Shown here: piece after piece, positions 51,745-59,681 of the stretch | How the letters are laid out: each line of letters opens with the position of its first letter | Position numbering within the stretch: the stretch's first letter is position 1 | NCBI RefSeq assembly: GCF_003439125.1 | Contig: NZ_QSUU01000008.1 | Coordinates: 8,749-72,748, forward strand | Direction: 5' to 3' | DNA: 64,000 nucleotides | Source: Collinsella sp. OM04-5 | GTDB taxonomy: Bacteria > Actinomycetota > Coriobacteriia > Coriobacteriales > Coriobacteriaceae | The notes under the pieces: model-generated | The model's input: only the letters and a program-made list of their open reading frames with translations | The model's database searches: none | What the model was told of the DNA's origin: nothing | Position numbers and translations under genes: made by a program

Positions 51745-52203
51745 CTAAAGCAGGCCCATGCTGGTCAGGATCGTGTAGCCCATAAAGATGACAAACGCGA
51801 TGAGGGCAAGGACAATGATGATTTTTTGAGCCGGCGCCATACCGGGGATCTCGTTCTCACCCGCAGGCTCCTTGGAGGTAACCATGCGCTGGGCAAAGCT
51901 CATCTCGTCACGGCTCGGCTTGGGATCGACGGACTTGGGACGAGCGGCCTTTTTAGGCTGAGGTTTGGGCGCGGCAGGTGCAGGCTTCGCAGCAGCGGGC
52001 TTGGGTGCGGGCGCGGGCTTGGGCTCGGATGCAACCTTCGCAGCGGCCTCCTCGGCCTTCTCGCGCTCGGCACGCAGGGCGGCCAACTCCTCACGCTCGC
52101 GGCGTGCCTCTTCCTGGGCCTCGCGACGAGCTTTCTCGGCGCGGAGCTCTTCCAACTCGGCGCGTTCCTCGGCAGACAGTGGTTGGGACTCAAGCTCGGC
52201 CAT
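51745..52203 (-). CDS. Tail-anchored coiled-coil protein, 152 aa, unknown
   Basis: Residues 8-60 form a highly charged coiled coil (EERAELEELRAEKARREAQE and onwards). A Pro/Ala/Lys linker follows (PKPAPAPKPAAAKPAPAAPK). The C-terminus is a single membrane helix (IIIVLALIAFVIFMGYTIL) with nothing after it but a few residues. This is the layout of a tail-anchored cytoplasmic protein. ATG 52203 is chosen because AAAGGG lies seven bases upstream; an earlier in-frame ATG adds MSAAFFKRKGCT. Its role is not known. The tRNA-Ala gene lies directly upstream. Confidence 0.7.
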   Translation of the reverse strand: MAELESQPLSAEERAELEELRAEKARREAQEEARREREELAALRAEREKAEEAAAKVASEPKPAPAPKPAAAKPAPAAPKPQPKKAARPKSVDPKPSRDEMSFAQRMVTSKEPAGENEIPGMAPAQKIIIVLALIAFVIFMGYTILTSMGLL

Positions 52204-52267
52204 GGTACAGCCCTTTCTTTTAAAAAAAGCCGCCGACACAATGTCAGCGGCTTATCAAACCCAAGGG

Positions 52268-52340
52268 TGGAGACGAAGGGAGTCGAACCCTCGGCCTCTG
52301 CCATGCGACGGCAGCGCTCTCCCAACTGAGCTACGTCCCC
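52268..52340 (-). tRNA. tRNA-Ala (CGC)
   Basis: The minus strand folds into a 73-nt cloverleaf: acceptor GGGGACG with CGTCTCC, anticodon loop GTCGCAT (anticodon CGC) and T-arm GGTTCGA. CCA is not encoded: the bases after the discriminator A are CCC. Confidence 0.88.
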
Positions 52341-52446
52341 AGGACAAGTCGATATTTTACCTACGGCTCGCCAACTGTCAACGCCCAATAATCAGTCTTT
52401 TTGGGGCGCGGCTATTTTGACAACTTTTCGAGCAGGCGATCCTCTC

Positions 52447-52524
52447 GATGATTTTTCTGGGACGGGGATTAAAAAAACATTGTGTACCGAATGATTTTAT
52501 AATCCCCGTCCCAGAAAAATCATC
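52447..52524. repeat. Perfect 25-bp inverted repeat (type III)
   Basis: The left arm 52447-52471 and right arm 52500-52524 are exact reverse complements containing TCTGGGACGGGGATTA. The loop is 28 bp. It lies in the gap before the radical SAM gene's 3' end and could also terminate transcription. A partial copy is at 63507-63529. Confidence 0.9.
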
Positions 52525-52534
52525 GGCGAACGCG

Positions 52535-53473
52535 CTACTTTGCGCTGGTGAGGACGCCGGTGGTGTCGAACGCCGGGGTAAAGCTCTCGTCTACCGCGCC
52601 GCCTTCTTGCCAAAACATCGTCGTAAAGCCCAGGTCGTCGGCATGGTCGAGCACCTGCTCGTACTCCTCGCGCGTCACGGCGCGCGCCAGGTCGCCGCCT
52701 TGTTCGCGCATGAGGGCATTGGGCGTGTACTGGTTCATGACCGAGATCGGCACGTCGCCCACCGTCTGCCACACCAGGTCCAACACGCGGCACGAATCGT
52801 CCGCATGCCCCGGCAGCACCAGATGACGCACGATTATGCCGCGCCTCATGAGCCCGTCCTCGTCTACCAGCTCTCCCCCGCGGCGCTCAATCTCGCGCGC
52901 CATCTGGGCCAGACCCGACACGGCCACGCGCGGGTAGTCCTTAATATGAGAAAGCGACTGCGCAAGCCCGGCATCGGCATATTTAAAGTCCGTAAGCCAC
53001 ACGTCGACCAAATCGCCGAGCGCCGCCACGGCACTCGCACGCTCATAACCGCTCGTGTTGTAGACGATTGGAATGACCAGTCCGCGCTCCCGAGCTGCGG
53101 CAATCGCGGCCGGCAGCAGGTGAGCATAATGCGTCGCCGTCACCAGATTGATGTTATTGGCACCTTGGTCCTGCAGCTCCAGCATAATCTCGACCAGGCG
53201 CTCGGGCGAAATCTCAAGCCCAAAATTGCCCGTCGAGATCTCGTGGTTCTGGCAATAGATACATTTGAGCGAGCAGCCGCTAAAGAAGATCGTGCCCGAA
53301 CCGGCCTCGCCCGAGATAGGCGGCTCCTCCCACATATGAAGCGCCGCGCGGGCCACCTTGAGCGTGTCATCGGCACCGCATACGCCGTGCGCACCCTCGT
53401 CGCGCACCGCACCGCAACGGCGCGGACACAAATGGCAGGCGGGCGAAAAAAGTTCGGTCAACGGCGTCGGCAT
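52535..53473 (-). CDS. Radical SAM protein of the PflA-like group, 312 aa
   Basis: A radical SAM motif is present as FSGCSLKCIYCQNHEIS (C-x3-C-x2-C), binding the catalytic 4Fe-4S cluster. An N-terminal cysteine group, CHLCPRRCGAVRDEGAHGVC, could hold a second metal or cluster. The rest matches putative pyruvate formate-lyase activating enzyme-like proteins of unknown substrate (COG1313 type): INLVTATHYAHLLPAAIAAA, TDFKYADAGLAQSLSHIKDY and VRHLVLPGHADDS. No glycyl radical enzyme gene is nearby. The ATG at 53473 has GGAG nine bases upstream; a TTG 15 bases earlier is less likely. Confidence 0.8.
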   Translation of the reverse strand: MPTPLTELFSPACHLCPRRCGAVRDEGAHGVCGADDTLKVARAALHMWEEPPISGEAGSGTIFFSGCSLKCIYCQNHEISTGNFGLEISPERLVEIMLELQDQGANNINLVTATHYAHLLPAAIAAARERGLVIPIVYNTSGYERASAVAALGDLVDVWLTDFKYADAGLAQSLSHIKDYPRVAVSGLAQMAREIERRGGELVDEDGLMRRGIIVRHLVLPGHADDSCRVLDLVWQTVGDVPISVMNQYTPNALMREQGGDLARAVTREEYEQVLDHADDLGFTTMFWQEGGAVDESFTPAFDTTGVLTSAK

Positions 53474-53622
53474 AAAAACATGCTCCAAAACAACGATTCA
53501 GCAGCTCAAACGTAAAGGGACCAACCGCACAGACGGCTCGAGCCCAAGGCGCCGTAATCGTCCGACACGATTTTTGTAATGTCAAGACTGGAATCGATAA
53601 AGTGCCGCTTTATGATGTAGGT

Positions 53623-53786
53623 ATTCCGCCCCCCGCGGAGCAACTGGGTGAACCGTCGCGTTTATTTAGGGAGCCCACACAGTCGTACCTAGTACAGGTA
53701 TCCTTCGTTGTTAAGGACGCTGGAACAGTCGATGAGGGCACCCACCTGTTTTAGGTGGGTTCATTTTCGTAACGTGGGGGGTGGTT
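53623..53786 (+). ncRNA. ssrS: 6S RNA (probable)
   Basis: About 160 nt whose ends pair: CCGCCCCCCGCGG (53626-53638) with CGTGGGGGGTGG (53773-53784). Inside are the 5' segment ACTGGGTGAACCG and GGGAGCCCACAC, and the 3' hairpin GGGCACCCACCTG...AGGTGGGTTCA, which I recognise as typical of bacterial 6S RNA. A TATGAT -10-like box (53611) lies about 12 bases upstream of the start. A large internal bubble separates the stems, as expected for the open-complex mimic that binds sigma70-type RNA polymerase. It lies in an otherwise empty 524-bp gap (53474-53997). The assignment is by recalled motifs; the precise ends are estimates. Confidence 0.72.
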
Positions 53787-53997
53787 TTTATTTGCCGAAA
53801 ACCACCATTACAGCCCATATGGATCCCCGCCGGTATCCCGACAATCCATCGACAACATCCCAATATCTGGTAAGCGCGTGATTATCGCTGCGTGCAATTC
53901 CATGCACCCCCCTTGGTCGAGTATCATGGTTCGGCTATGCCCTTTGCGCTTAGCAACCTTTGACCTTTTCCTTCGACGCTTGGCGGTTTTTAGATTC

Positions 53998-55197
53998 ATG
54001 GCTTCATCCCCGAGCTACATACCGTACCTATGCGTGGCAGCGGCGGCCTTTATCACGACCTTCCTCATGGTGCCCCTGGTCAAGCGCTTGGCAATTAAGC
54101 TCGACGCCGTCGACTATCCTTCCAAGCGCCGCATCAACACCAAGCCCATCCCGCGTTTGGGCGGAACGGCGGTGTTTTTGGGCCTGGTCGTTGCCTGTAT
54201 TGTGCAAATCCTAGGCACCTGGTACCTGGGTTGGCCGCCCGTTTTGGTGCCCCACCCCCGTCTGCACATCAGCTACCCCATACTTGCGCTTTCTTTTACC
54301 GTCATCTTTGCGACCGGCGCTATCGACGACGTCTTCCAGCTCAAGCCCAAGCAAAAGCTGGCCGGACAGGTCCTCGCTGCGCTCATCGCCTGCGTGGGTG
54401 GCCTGCGCATCGGCGTCATCGTCAACCCGTTTGCCCCCGGCGAAATCATGCTCGGATGGCTCGCCTACCCCATCACCGTGATCTATCTGGTGGCATTCAC
54501 CAACATCATTAACCTCATCGACGGCCTCGACGGCTTAGCCACGGGCATCTGCGGCATCGCGTCGTTCACCATGTTTTCGATGGCCGTTCTCTCGGGCCGC
54601 ATCGACGCCGCCGCGCTCTCCATTGCGCTCTTTGGCGCCTGTCTGGCCTTTTTGCGCTACAACTTCAACCCCGCAAGCATCTTCTTGGGCGACTCGGGGT
54701 CGCTGCTTCTGGGCTTTGCGCTGGGCTCCATCTCGCTACTCAACGTGAGCCGCACCGCCGCGCTCACCTCGCTTATCATCCCGCTCATCGTTGCCGGCGT
54801 GCCCATCATCGACACGTTTAGCGCCATCGTGCGCCGCAAGCGCGCCCACATTAGCATCGGGCAGGCCGACAAGGGCCACATCCACCACCGCCTGATCCAA
54901 GAGGGCTACAACCAAAAGCAGGCTGTGCTGCTCATCTATGCCTGGTGCATTATGCTTTCGGCCGGCGCCGCCGCGATCAACCAGGTCGAGGTGCCCATGC
55001 GCGTGCTCATCTTTACCGTGCTCGCCATTGGCTCGGCGGCCTTTGCCAAGCATCTACATCTGTTTGAGCCCGTGCTGCGCCACCATTACAACAAGCGCAC
55101 GCACGAGGATGAGCTCGTCACCCCCGACGACCCCGCCTTTAAGCAGGAGGAGCAGGCAGCCGAGGAACGTAAGGAAGAGCGCCACCACAAGCTCTAG
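53998..55197 (+). CDS. Undecaprenyl-phosphate sugar-1-phosphate transferase (WecA/TagO type), 399 aa
   Basis: A polytopic membrane enzyme of the MraY/WecA family with about 11 hydrophobic segments. It has the conserved DAVDYPSKRRINTKPIPRLG, the metal site GAIDDVFQLKPKQKLAGQ, the NLIDGLDGLATG loop, LGDSGSLLLGF and the HIHHRL motif. These enzymes start synthesis of wall teichoic acid, O-antigen-like or other glycans by moving a sugar-1-phosphate to undecaprenyl phosphate. The C-terminal cytoplasmic tail is long and charged (EEQAAEERKEERHHKL). The start is uncertain: ATG 53998 begins the first hydrophobic block but lacks a clear ribosome site; upstream in-frame ATGs exist. Confidence 0.85.
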   Translation: MASSPSYIPYLCVAAAAFITTFLMVPLVKRLAIKLDAVDYPSKRRINTKPIPRLGGTAVFLGLVVACIVQILGTWYLGWPPVLVPHPRLHISYPILALSFTVIFATGAIDDVFQLKPKQKLAGQVLAALIACVGGLRIGVIVNPFAPGEIMLGWLAYPITVIYLVAFTNIINLIDGLDGLATGICGIASFTMFSMAVLSGRIDAAALSIALFGACLAFLRYNFNPASIFLGDSGSLLLGFALGSISLLNVSRTAALTSLIIPLIVAGVPIIDTFSAIVRRKRAHISIGQADKGHIHHRLIQEGYNQKQAVLLIYAWCIMLSAGAAAINQVEVPMRVLIFTVLAIGSAAFAKHLHLFEPVLRHHYNKRTHEDELVTPDDPAFKQEEQAAEERKEERHHKL

Positions 55198-55356
55198 GGT
55201 AAGCTGCCGAGAATGTGCCAAGGCATCGCTGACCAAGTGCAACTACATCGCATCAATCGCGTAAGCCACCCCTTGCCAGCCCCTCGCCTACTTACGCCCC
55301 GCCCCTCCAATAAACGCGTTATCATCTTGACCCATGAACATACGTTAGGAGCAATC

Positions 55357-56406
55357 ATGCCAAACGAGAACAGCTACGAAGTCGCGCTGCAAAAGAGCAA
55401 CGCCATTCGCGAGGGCCTGGCCAAAACGCCCGAGAAGTTCACCATGCTCACCGGCGACCGCCCCACCGGCCGTCTGCACCTGGGTCACTACTTCGGCACC
55501 CTCAAGGGCCGTGTTGAGCTGCAGAACATGGGCGCCAAGACCAACGTGCTCATCGCCGACTACCAAGTCATCACTGACCGCGACACGACCGAGCACATCC
55601 AGGACAACGTGTACAACATGGTCATGGACTACCTTGCCTGCGGCATCGACCCCGACAAGACCATGATCTACGCGCACTCCGCCGTGCCCGCCGCCAACCA
55701 GCTCATGCTGCCGTTCCTGTCGCTGGTCTCAGAGGCCGAGCTGGCGCGCAACCCCACGGTAAAGGCCGAGATGGAGGCCTCGGGCCACGAGCTCACCGGC
55801 CTTCTGCTCACCTACCCGGTGCACCAGGCCTGCGACATCCTGTTCTGCAAGGGCAACGTGGTGCCCGTCGGTCGCGACCAGCTGCCGCACATCGAGCTCA
55901 CCCGCACCATCGCCCGCCGCTTTAACAACCGCTACGGCAAGGTGTTCCCCGAGGTCGACGCACTGCTGTCCGAGACCCCGCTGCTGCCGGGCCTGGACGG
56001 TCGCAAGATGAGCAAGAGCTACGGTAACGCCATCAACATCTCGATGACCGCCGAGGAGACGGCCAAGCGCATCAAGAAGAGCCAGACCGACTCCGAGCGC
56101 ATGATCACGTTCGATCCCGAGAACCGCCCCGGCGTGTCCGGCCTGCTTTCAACCGCCGCCATCTGCACCGGCCGTTCCGAGGTCGAAATTGCCGAGGAGA
56201 TTGGCATGGGCGGCTCCGGCCAGCTCAAGAAGTACGTGACCGAGGCCGTCAACGAGTACTTCGCGCCGATCCGCGAGCGTCGTCAGCGCTATGAGAACGA
56301 TCTGGACTATGTGAAGGACGTGCTGCACGAGGGCAACCGTCGCGCCAACGAGATTGCCGAGCAGACCCTGGCCGAGGTTCAGGACGCCATGGGCATGGTG
56401 TACTAG
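55357..56406 (+). CDS. trpS: Tryptophanyl-tRNA synthetase
   Basis: A class I synthetase of 349 residues, within the usual range, which activates tryptophan and charges tRNA-Trp. It shows the HIGH-type motif in DRPTGRLHLGHYFGTLKGRV and the KMSKS motif in DGRKMSKSYGNAINISM, with VPVGRDQLPHIELTRTIARR between. The C-terminal anticodon region ends KDVLHEGNRRANEIAEQTL. ATG 55357 is chosen because TAGGAG lies six bases before it. A perfect 18-bp inverted repeat follows the gene. Confidence 0.95.
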   Translation: MPNENSYEVALQKSNAIREGLAKTPEKFTMLTGDRPTGRLHLGHYFGTLKGRVELQNMGAKTNVLIADYQVITDRDTTEHIQDNVYNMVMDYLACGIDPDKTMIYAHSAVPAANQLMLPFLSLVSEAELARNPTVKAEMEASGHELTGLLLTYPVHQACDILFCKGNVVPVGRDQLPHIELTRTIARRFNNRYGKVFPEVDALLSETPLLPGLDGRKMSKSYGNAINISMTAEETAKRIKKSQTDSERMITFDPENRPGVSGLLSTAAICTGRSEVEIAEEIGMGGSGQLKKYVTEAVNEYFAPIRERRQRYENDLDYVKDVLHEGNRRANEIAEQTLAEVQDAMGMVY

Positions 56407-56458
56407 GCAAAGCGCCTTCGCACAACATAGACGGTGAGGCTGAATCCTCACCGAAACA

Positions 56459-56500
56459 GGAACAGGCCCGCTGGCAGATAGTTGCCAGCGGGCCTGTTCC
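56459..56500 (+). terminator. Perfect 18-bp inverted repeat after trpS
   Basis: GGAACAGGCCCGCTGGCA and its exact reverse complement enclose six bases. There is no T-run, but the length and position suit a terminator. A smaller stem, GGTGAGG/CCTCACC, lies at 56433-56452. Confidence 0.7.
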
Positions 56501-56680
56501 CGAAGTACACCGTTGAATCGCACAGAGGGGAGGAATGCGAATCAAACTCAACAGGGCAGGCTTTTTCATCGCCTATTGCCTGCTCCGTTGCTGAAAACAA
56601 TATAGTTCACCGTGGTTTACTTTGCTGCGACAAACCGCGCCGCCATACCTTCTCCATAAGTTAACCTCGGTAAACCTGCC

Positions 56681-56720
56681 AAAACCACCACAAAGGGGAT
56701 AGGCACCTTTGTGGTGGTTT
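56681..56720. repeat. REP-like palindrome type II, copy 1
   Basis: AACCACCACAAAGG...CCTTTGTGGTGGTT encloses GGATAGGCA. It lies 17 bp past the stop of the alkyltransferase-like gene. Confidence 0.85.
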
Positions 56721-56737
56721 AAGCCACGGCAGAGCCG

Positions 56738-57058
56738 CTAGAGCCCTGCAGGCCAGCGACAGGCGGCCAAGTCGACGTGCATGTCGTCCTTAAACGCCAC
56801 ACCCTCCCCTAGCAAAAGCTCACGTTGAGCATCGGGACCGCCAAAAGCAAAACCATCGCATATGCGGCCATCGGCAAACACCACGCGGTGACAGGGACTC
56901 TCGCCGGGGCGCGGATTGCCATGCAGGGCATACCCCACGTACCGCGCACTTCGTGGACGTCCAGCAAGCAGCGCCACCTGACCATACGTGGCGACCATCC
57001 CCTCGGGAATCTGCTCGACCACCTCGTACACCCGCTCAAAAAAGCCCTCAGACGCCAT
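56738..57058 (-). CDS. MGMT-like DNA alkyltransferase-like protein (DNA-binding domain only), 106 aa
   Basis: The product is the C-terminal half of an O6-alkylguanine-DNA alkyltransferase: QIPEGMVATYGQVALLAGRP with the winged-helix, RSARYVGYALHGNP, then GESPCHRVVFADGRIC. The PCHRV active site keeps the cysteine, unlike ATL proteins that carry tryptophan there. The N-terminal RNase-H-like domain of Ada/Ogt is absent, so it resembles the free-standing 100-residue MGMT/Atl-like group. A methyl-transferring or damage-sensing role is inferred. The ATG at 57058 has GGAAGGGAG upstream. Type II palindromes flank it on both sides. Confidence 0.8.
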   Translation of the reverse strand: MASEGFFERVYEVVEQIPEGMVATYGQVALLAGRPRSARYVGYALHGNPRPGESPCHRVVFADGRICDGFAFGGPDAQRELLLGEGVAFKDDMHVDLAACRWPAGL

Positions 57059-57087
57059 TGCTCGCTCCCTTCCACCCGGAATAGCAT

Positions 57088-57127
57088 AAACCACCACAAA
57101 GGTGCCTGTCCCCTTTGTGGTGGTTTT
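57088..57127. repeat. REP-like palindrome type II, copy 2
   Basis: The core orientation is opposite to copy 1 (GGTGCCTGTCCCC). It is followed by TTTTGGCAGGT, the arm sequence of type I. It sits between degV and the alkyltransferase-like gene. Confidence 0.85.
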
Positions 57128-57137
57128 GGCAGGTGGG

Positions 57138-57992
57138 CTAGTTAACGGGCTGGAAGAAGGCCACGGCTACGGCGCCGGGGCCTACATGGGTGCCGATGGT
57201 GGCACCGATGGTGTGAACGGGCAGTTCGCCCTCGGTGTGGCCAGCCCACAGTGCCGCGCTGTCCTCGATATACTTCTTGAGCACCGCATCCGAAAGGCCC
57301 GTATAGCCGAGCGCCAGCGGCATGGAAAAATCGATGCCGCCTGCCTTTTCGACCTTCTGGTTGAGCAGGTTACGTCCGTTCTTGGAACCGCGCGCCTTGC
57401 CCAGCTGCACGATCAGACCGTCCTCGGCAGCCACAACAGGCTTTACGTTGAGCAGCGTACCCACGGCACCGGCAGCAGCAGACAGGCGACCGCCGCGCAC
57501 CAGGTACTCCAGCGTCTCGAGCAGACCAATAACCACCACGCGGTCACGGACGGCCTCGACAGCCGCCGCGATCTGGGCCGCGCCCTGGCCCTCGTCCACT
57601 AGGCGCAGGGCATACTCGACCAGCACGCGCTCACCCAGGGTAACGTTATTGCTATCAACCACATACACGTCGCCGCCCGGCGCCTCGGCAAGTGCGGTAC
57701 GGGCGCTCTGATTGGTCCCCGAAAGTTTGGCACCCACGGTAATAATCACCGCCTCGTCGCCGGCCTCACGTGCTTCGGCAATCGCCTGCGAAAAGGCGTA
57801 CGGGTTGACCTGACCGGTCTTGGGCAGCTCGTCGCGCTCCACGAGCATCTCGTAAAAGCGCTGGTGATCGATATCGACGCCATCCATATACACATCGGTG
57901 CCAAAGGTAACGGACAGCGGCAAGACGGACAGCGCCGGGTGCTCCGCCGGCGACATATCGCTGGCGGAATCGGTAATAATGCGGACGGACAT
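57138..57992 (-). CDS. DegV-family fatty-acid-binding protein, 284 aa
   Basis: It matches DegV proteins: the N-terminal VRIITDSASDMSP, the lipid head-group site YAFSQAIAEAREAGDEAVIITVG (TVGAKLSGTNQSARTAL), LLETLEYLVRGGRLSAAAGA and the C-terminal GATIGTHVGPGAVAVAFFQP. FakB-type DegV proteins carry fatty acids for phosphorylation by FakA. No fakA is adjacent. The ATG at 57992 follows AAAGGA; a longer frame with 35 more codons lacks support. Confidence 0.88.
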   Translation of the reverse strand: MSVRIITDSASDMSPAEHPALSVLPLSVTFGTDVYMDGVDIDHQRFYEMLVERDELPKTGQVNPYAFSQAIAEAREAGDEAVIITVGAKLSGTNQSARTALAEAPGGDVYVVDSNNVTLGERVLVEYALRLVDEGQGAAQIAAAVEAVRDRVVVIGLLETLEYLVRGGRLSAAAGAVGTLLNVKPVVAAEDGLIVQLGKARGSKNGRNLLNQKVEKAGGIDFSMPLALGYTGLSDAVLKKYIEDSAALWAGHTEGELPVHTIGATIGTHVGPGAVAVAFFQPVN

Positions 57993-58111
57993 AGCGAATC
58001 CTTTCTTGCGCAGGTCTCGCGCAGGGAATTTTGACAGCAATGTCCCGGCACGGCATACGCGCTCAAACGGGACGATGCAGTTTTTAATGGGAAGCAAATG
58101 CCTTGGCGGCC

Positions 58112-58561
58112 TTAGATCTCACGCAGGGTGTTGAGAATCGTACGCAGCGACGCATACATCTGCTCGCGCTGCTCCACACCCATAGCCTTACCGGTGGTGT
58201 CGAGCACCTCGCGAATGATGCGGTCCGCCTCGCTCATGCTCTCGCCGCCCAGAGCGGTCAGGCGCACCGGGGCACGATACTTAACGGCCGCATCACCCGA
58301 GTCGTCGACCTCGACGTAGCCGCCCTCCTCCAGATGCGCGAGCGTGCGCGAGACGGCGGCACGGGTCACGCCTGCCATGCGAGCCAGGTCAGCGCCAGTC
58401 AGGCCGTCCTTGCTGCGCTCAAGATAGTACAGGCACATAACGTCGGAGCCCTTGAGGCCCAGCCTTGCGCCCTCGGATGTCTTAATGCGCTGGATCTCCT
58501 TGTAGAGCCCGCTGATCAGTCCGACAAAGTCCTCAAAACGTGTCTCGTCGTTCTGCTGCAT
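58112..58561 (-). CDS. MarR-family transcription regulator, 149 aa
   Basis: A winged helix-turn-helix is seen: GSDVMCLYYLERSKDGLTGA, LARMAGVTRAAVSRTLAHLE and EGGYVEVDDSGDAAVKYRAP (the wing), with dimerisation helices at both ends. The ligand and targets are unknown. It lies 119 bp upstream of degV in the same direction and may control it. AGGCGG precedes the ATG at 58561. Confidence 0.88.
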   Translation of the reverse strand: MQQNDETRFEDFVGLISGLYKEIQRIKTSEGARLGLKGSDVMCLYYLERSKDGLTGADLARMAGVTRAAVSRTLAHLEEGGYVEVDDSGDAAVKYRAPVRLTALGGESMSEADRIIREVLDTTGKAMGVEQREQMYASLRTILNTLREI

Positions 58562-58664
58562 GGGAGACGACCGCCTTTCGCTTACATGATGCTAACGGGT
58601 AAACATCTTAGCCGCACGAGGCAACACCCATACCCAAATATCCCATTTGTTAACCCATCAACAT

Positions 58665-58706
58665 AAAAACCACCACAAAGGGGACAGGCACCTTTGTAGT
58701 GGTTTT
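58665..58706. repeat. REP-like palindrome type II, copy 3
   Basis: AAAACCACCACAAAGGGGAC and its mirror arm CCTTTGTAGTGGTTTT, with one mismatch. It lies between the marR start and the 3' end of the B3/4 gene. Confidence 0.85.
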
Positions 58707-58734
58707 GACCGGCGAACATGATCCGCAGGCGTCG

Positions 58735-59454
58735 CTACAGTTCCACGCAGGGATTGTCGCGGGTCACAAGCGTCTTAACGACAACCGTCGCTCCCAGATA
58801 GCGCTCGAGCAACTCGGCGAGACGATCAACGGCAGCCTGGCAATCCCCCATCCGCTCGGGCTCCACGCACTCAATCGCCAGGAATGCATCGGCCGAATCG
58901 TCGGACAGCGCCGTGCGAACGCCATCGCGCCAGTTCCAGCAGCGGCATACGGCGCCCGCATCATCGATGTAGGCGAGCTCGCCGGGCAGCGTCGGGTCAT
59001 CCGTTTCCTCGCCAAGTGGCAGGAACGCATCGCCGCCGTCAGTCACCTTCAAGCGAAGATCCCCCTCAATCGCATGCAGGTCCTCGCCGCCAACGGGCAG
59101 CGCGTAGGTCAGCGACACCGTGTTGTAGATGTCCACCGCGGGCGTAATGTGGCCCACCGGTTTGCCCTTGAGCACGCGCTTGAGCAGGCTCTCAATTGAG
59201 CAACGCGCGCCCTTTTTGGTCTTGAACAGCCGATAAGCCTCGCGCCATGCCTTGACCGGTGCGTTCTCGCTGATAGTATCGCTGGTCAGATGACGCTCCG
59301 CATCGATATTGGCGCGGTCGAGCAACGCCGCAATCGCGTCCACGTCCTCTTGAGGAATCTGAGCCGCGGGCTTCATGCCCTTTACGACCACAACACCGAC
59401 AGCCGCCTGCGGAAACAGCTCCCAAAACGAATCCTCGGCAATAAAGCTCTTCAT
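58735..59454 (-). CDS. B3/4 tRNA-binding domain protein, 239 aa
   Basis: It matches stand-alone B3/B4 domain proteins related to the editing domain of phenylalanyl-tRNA synthetase beta: VGVVVVKGMKPAAQIPQEDV, APVKAWREAYRLFKTKKGAR, the SIESLLKRVLKGKPVGHITP loop and VDIYNTVSLTYALPVGGEDL. Such proteins may clear mischarged tRNA. ATG 59454 is favoured because GGGAG lies six bases before it; a second ATG 15 bases upstream lacks one. It stands alone between palindromes. Confidence 0.85.
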   Translation of the reverse strand: MKSFIAEDSFWELFPQAAVGVVVVKGMKPAAQIPQEDVDAIAALLDRANIDAERHLTSDTISENAPVKAWREAYRLFKTKKGARCSIESLLKRVLKGKPVGHITPAVDIYNTVSLTYALPVGGEDLHAIEGDLRLKVTDGGDAFLPLGEETDDPTLPGELAYIDDAGAVCRCWNWRDGVRTALSDDSADAFLAIECVEPERMGDCQAAVDRLAELLERYLGATVVVKTLVTRDNPCVEL

Positions 59455-59625
59455 GTGCTCTCCCTTCATAGCATGCGCCCGAGCCCGGGTGCCTAAACAA
59501 AAAGCGCCCTTACGACGGCCACCTTCAAAGTCCTACGGTGCCGCCACAAGAGCGCTTACGCTGCCCCCATCCGGAGAAGGGAGCGATATGTCAGGCGTAT
59601 TGTAACCCGAGTCATCCGCGCGAGT

Positions 59626-59666
59626 AAAACCACCACAAAGGTGCCTGTCCCCTTTATGGTGGTTTT
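59626..59666. repeat. REP-like palindrome type II, copy 4
   Basis: AAAACCACCACAAAGG and CCTTTATGGTGGTTTT with the core TGCCTGTCCCC. It lies just after the pckA stop. Confidence 0.85.
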
Positions 59667-59681
59667 GGGTCTGAGGCGACG

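Noticed and set aside
56681..59666. A CRISPR array suggested by repeated 36-40-bp units
   Set aside because: The units are palindromic, unevenly spaced by whole genes, vary in core orientation, and no cas gene is present.
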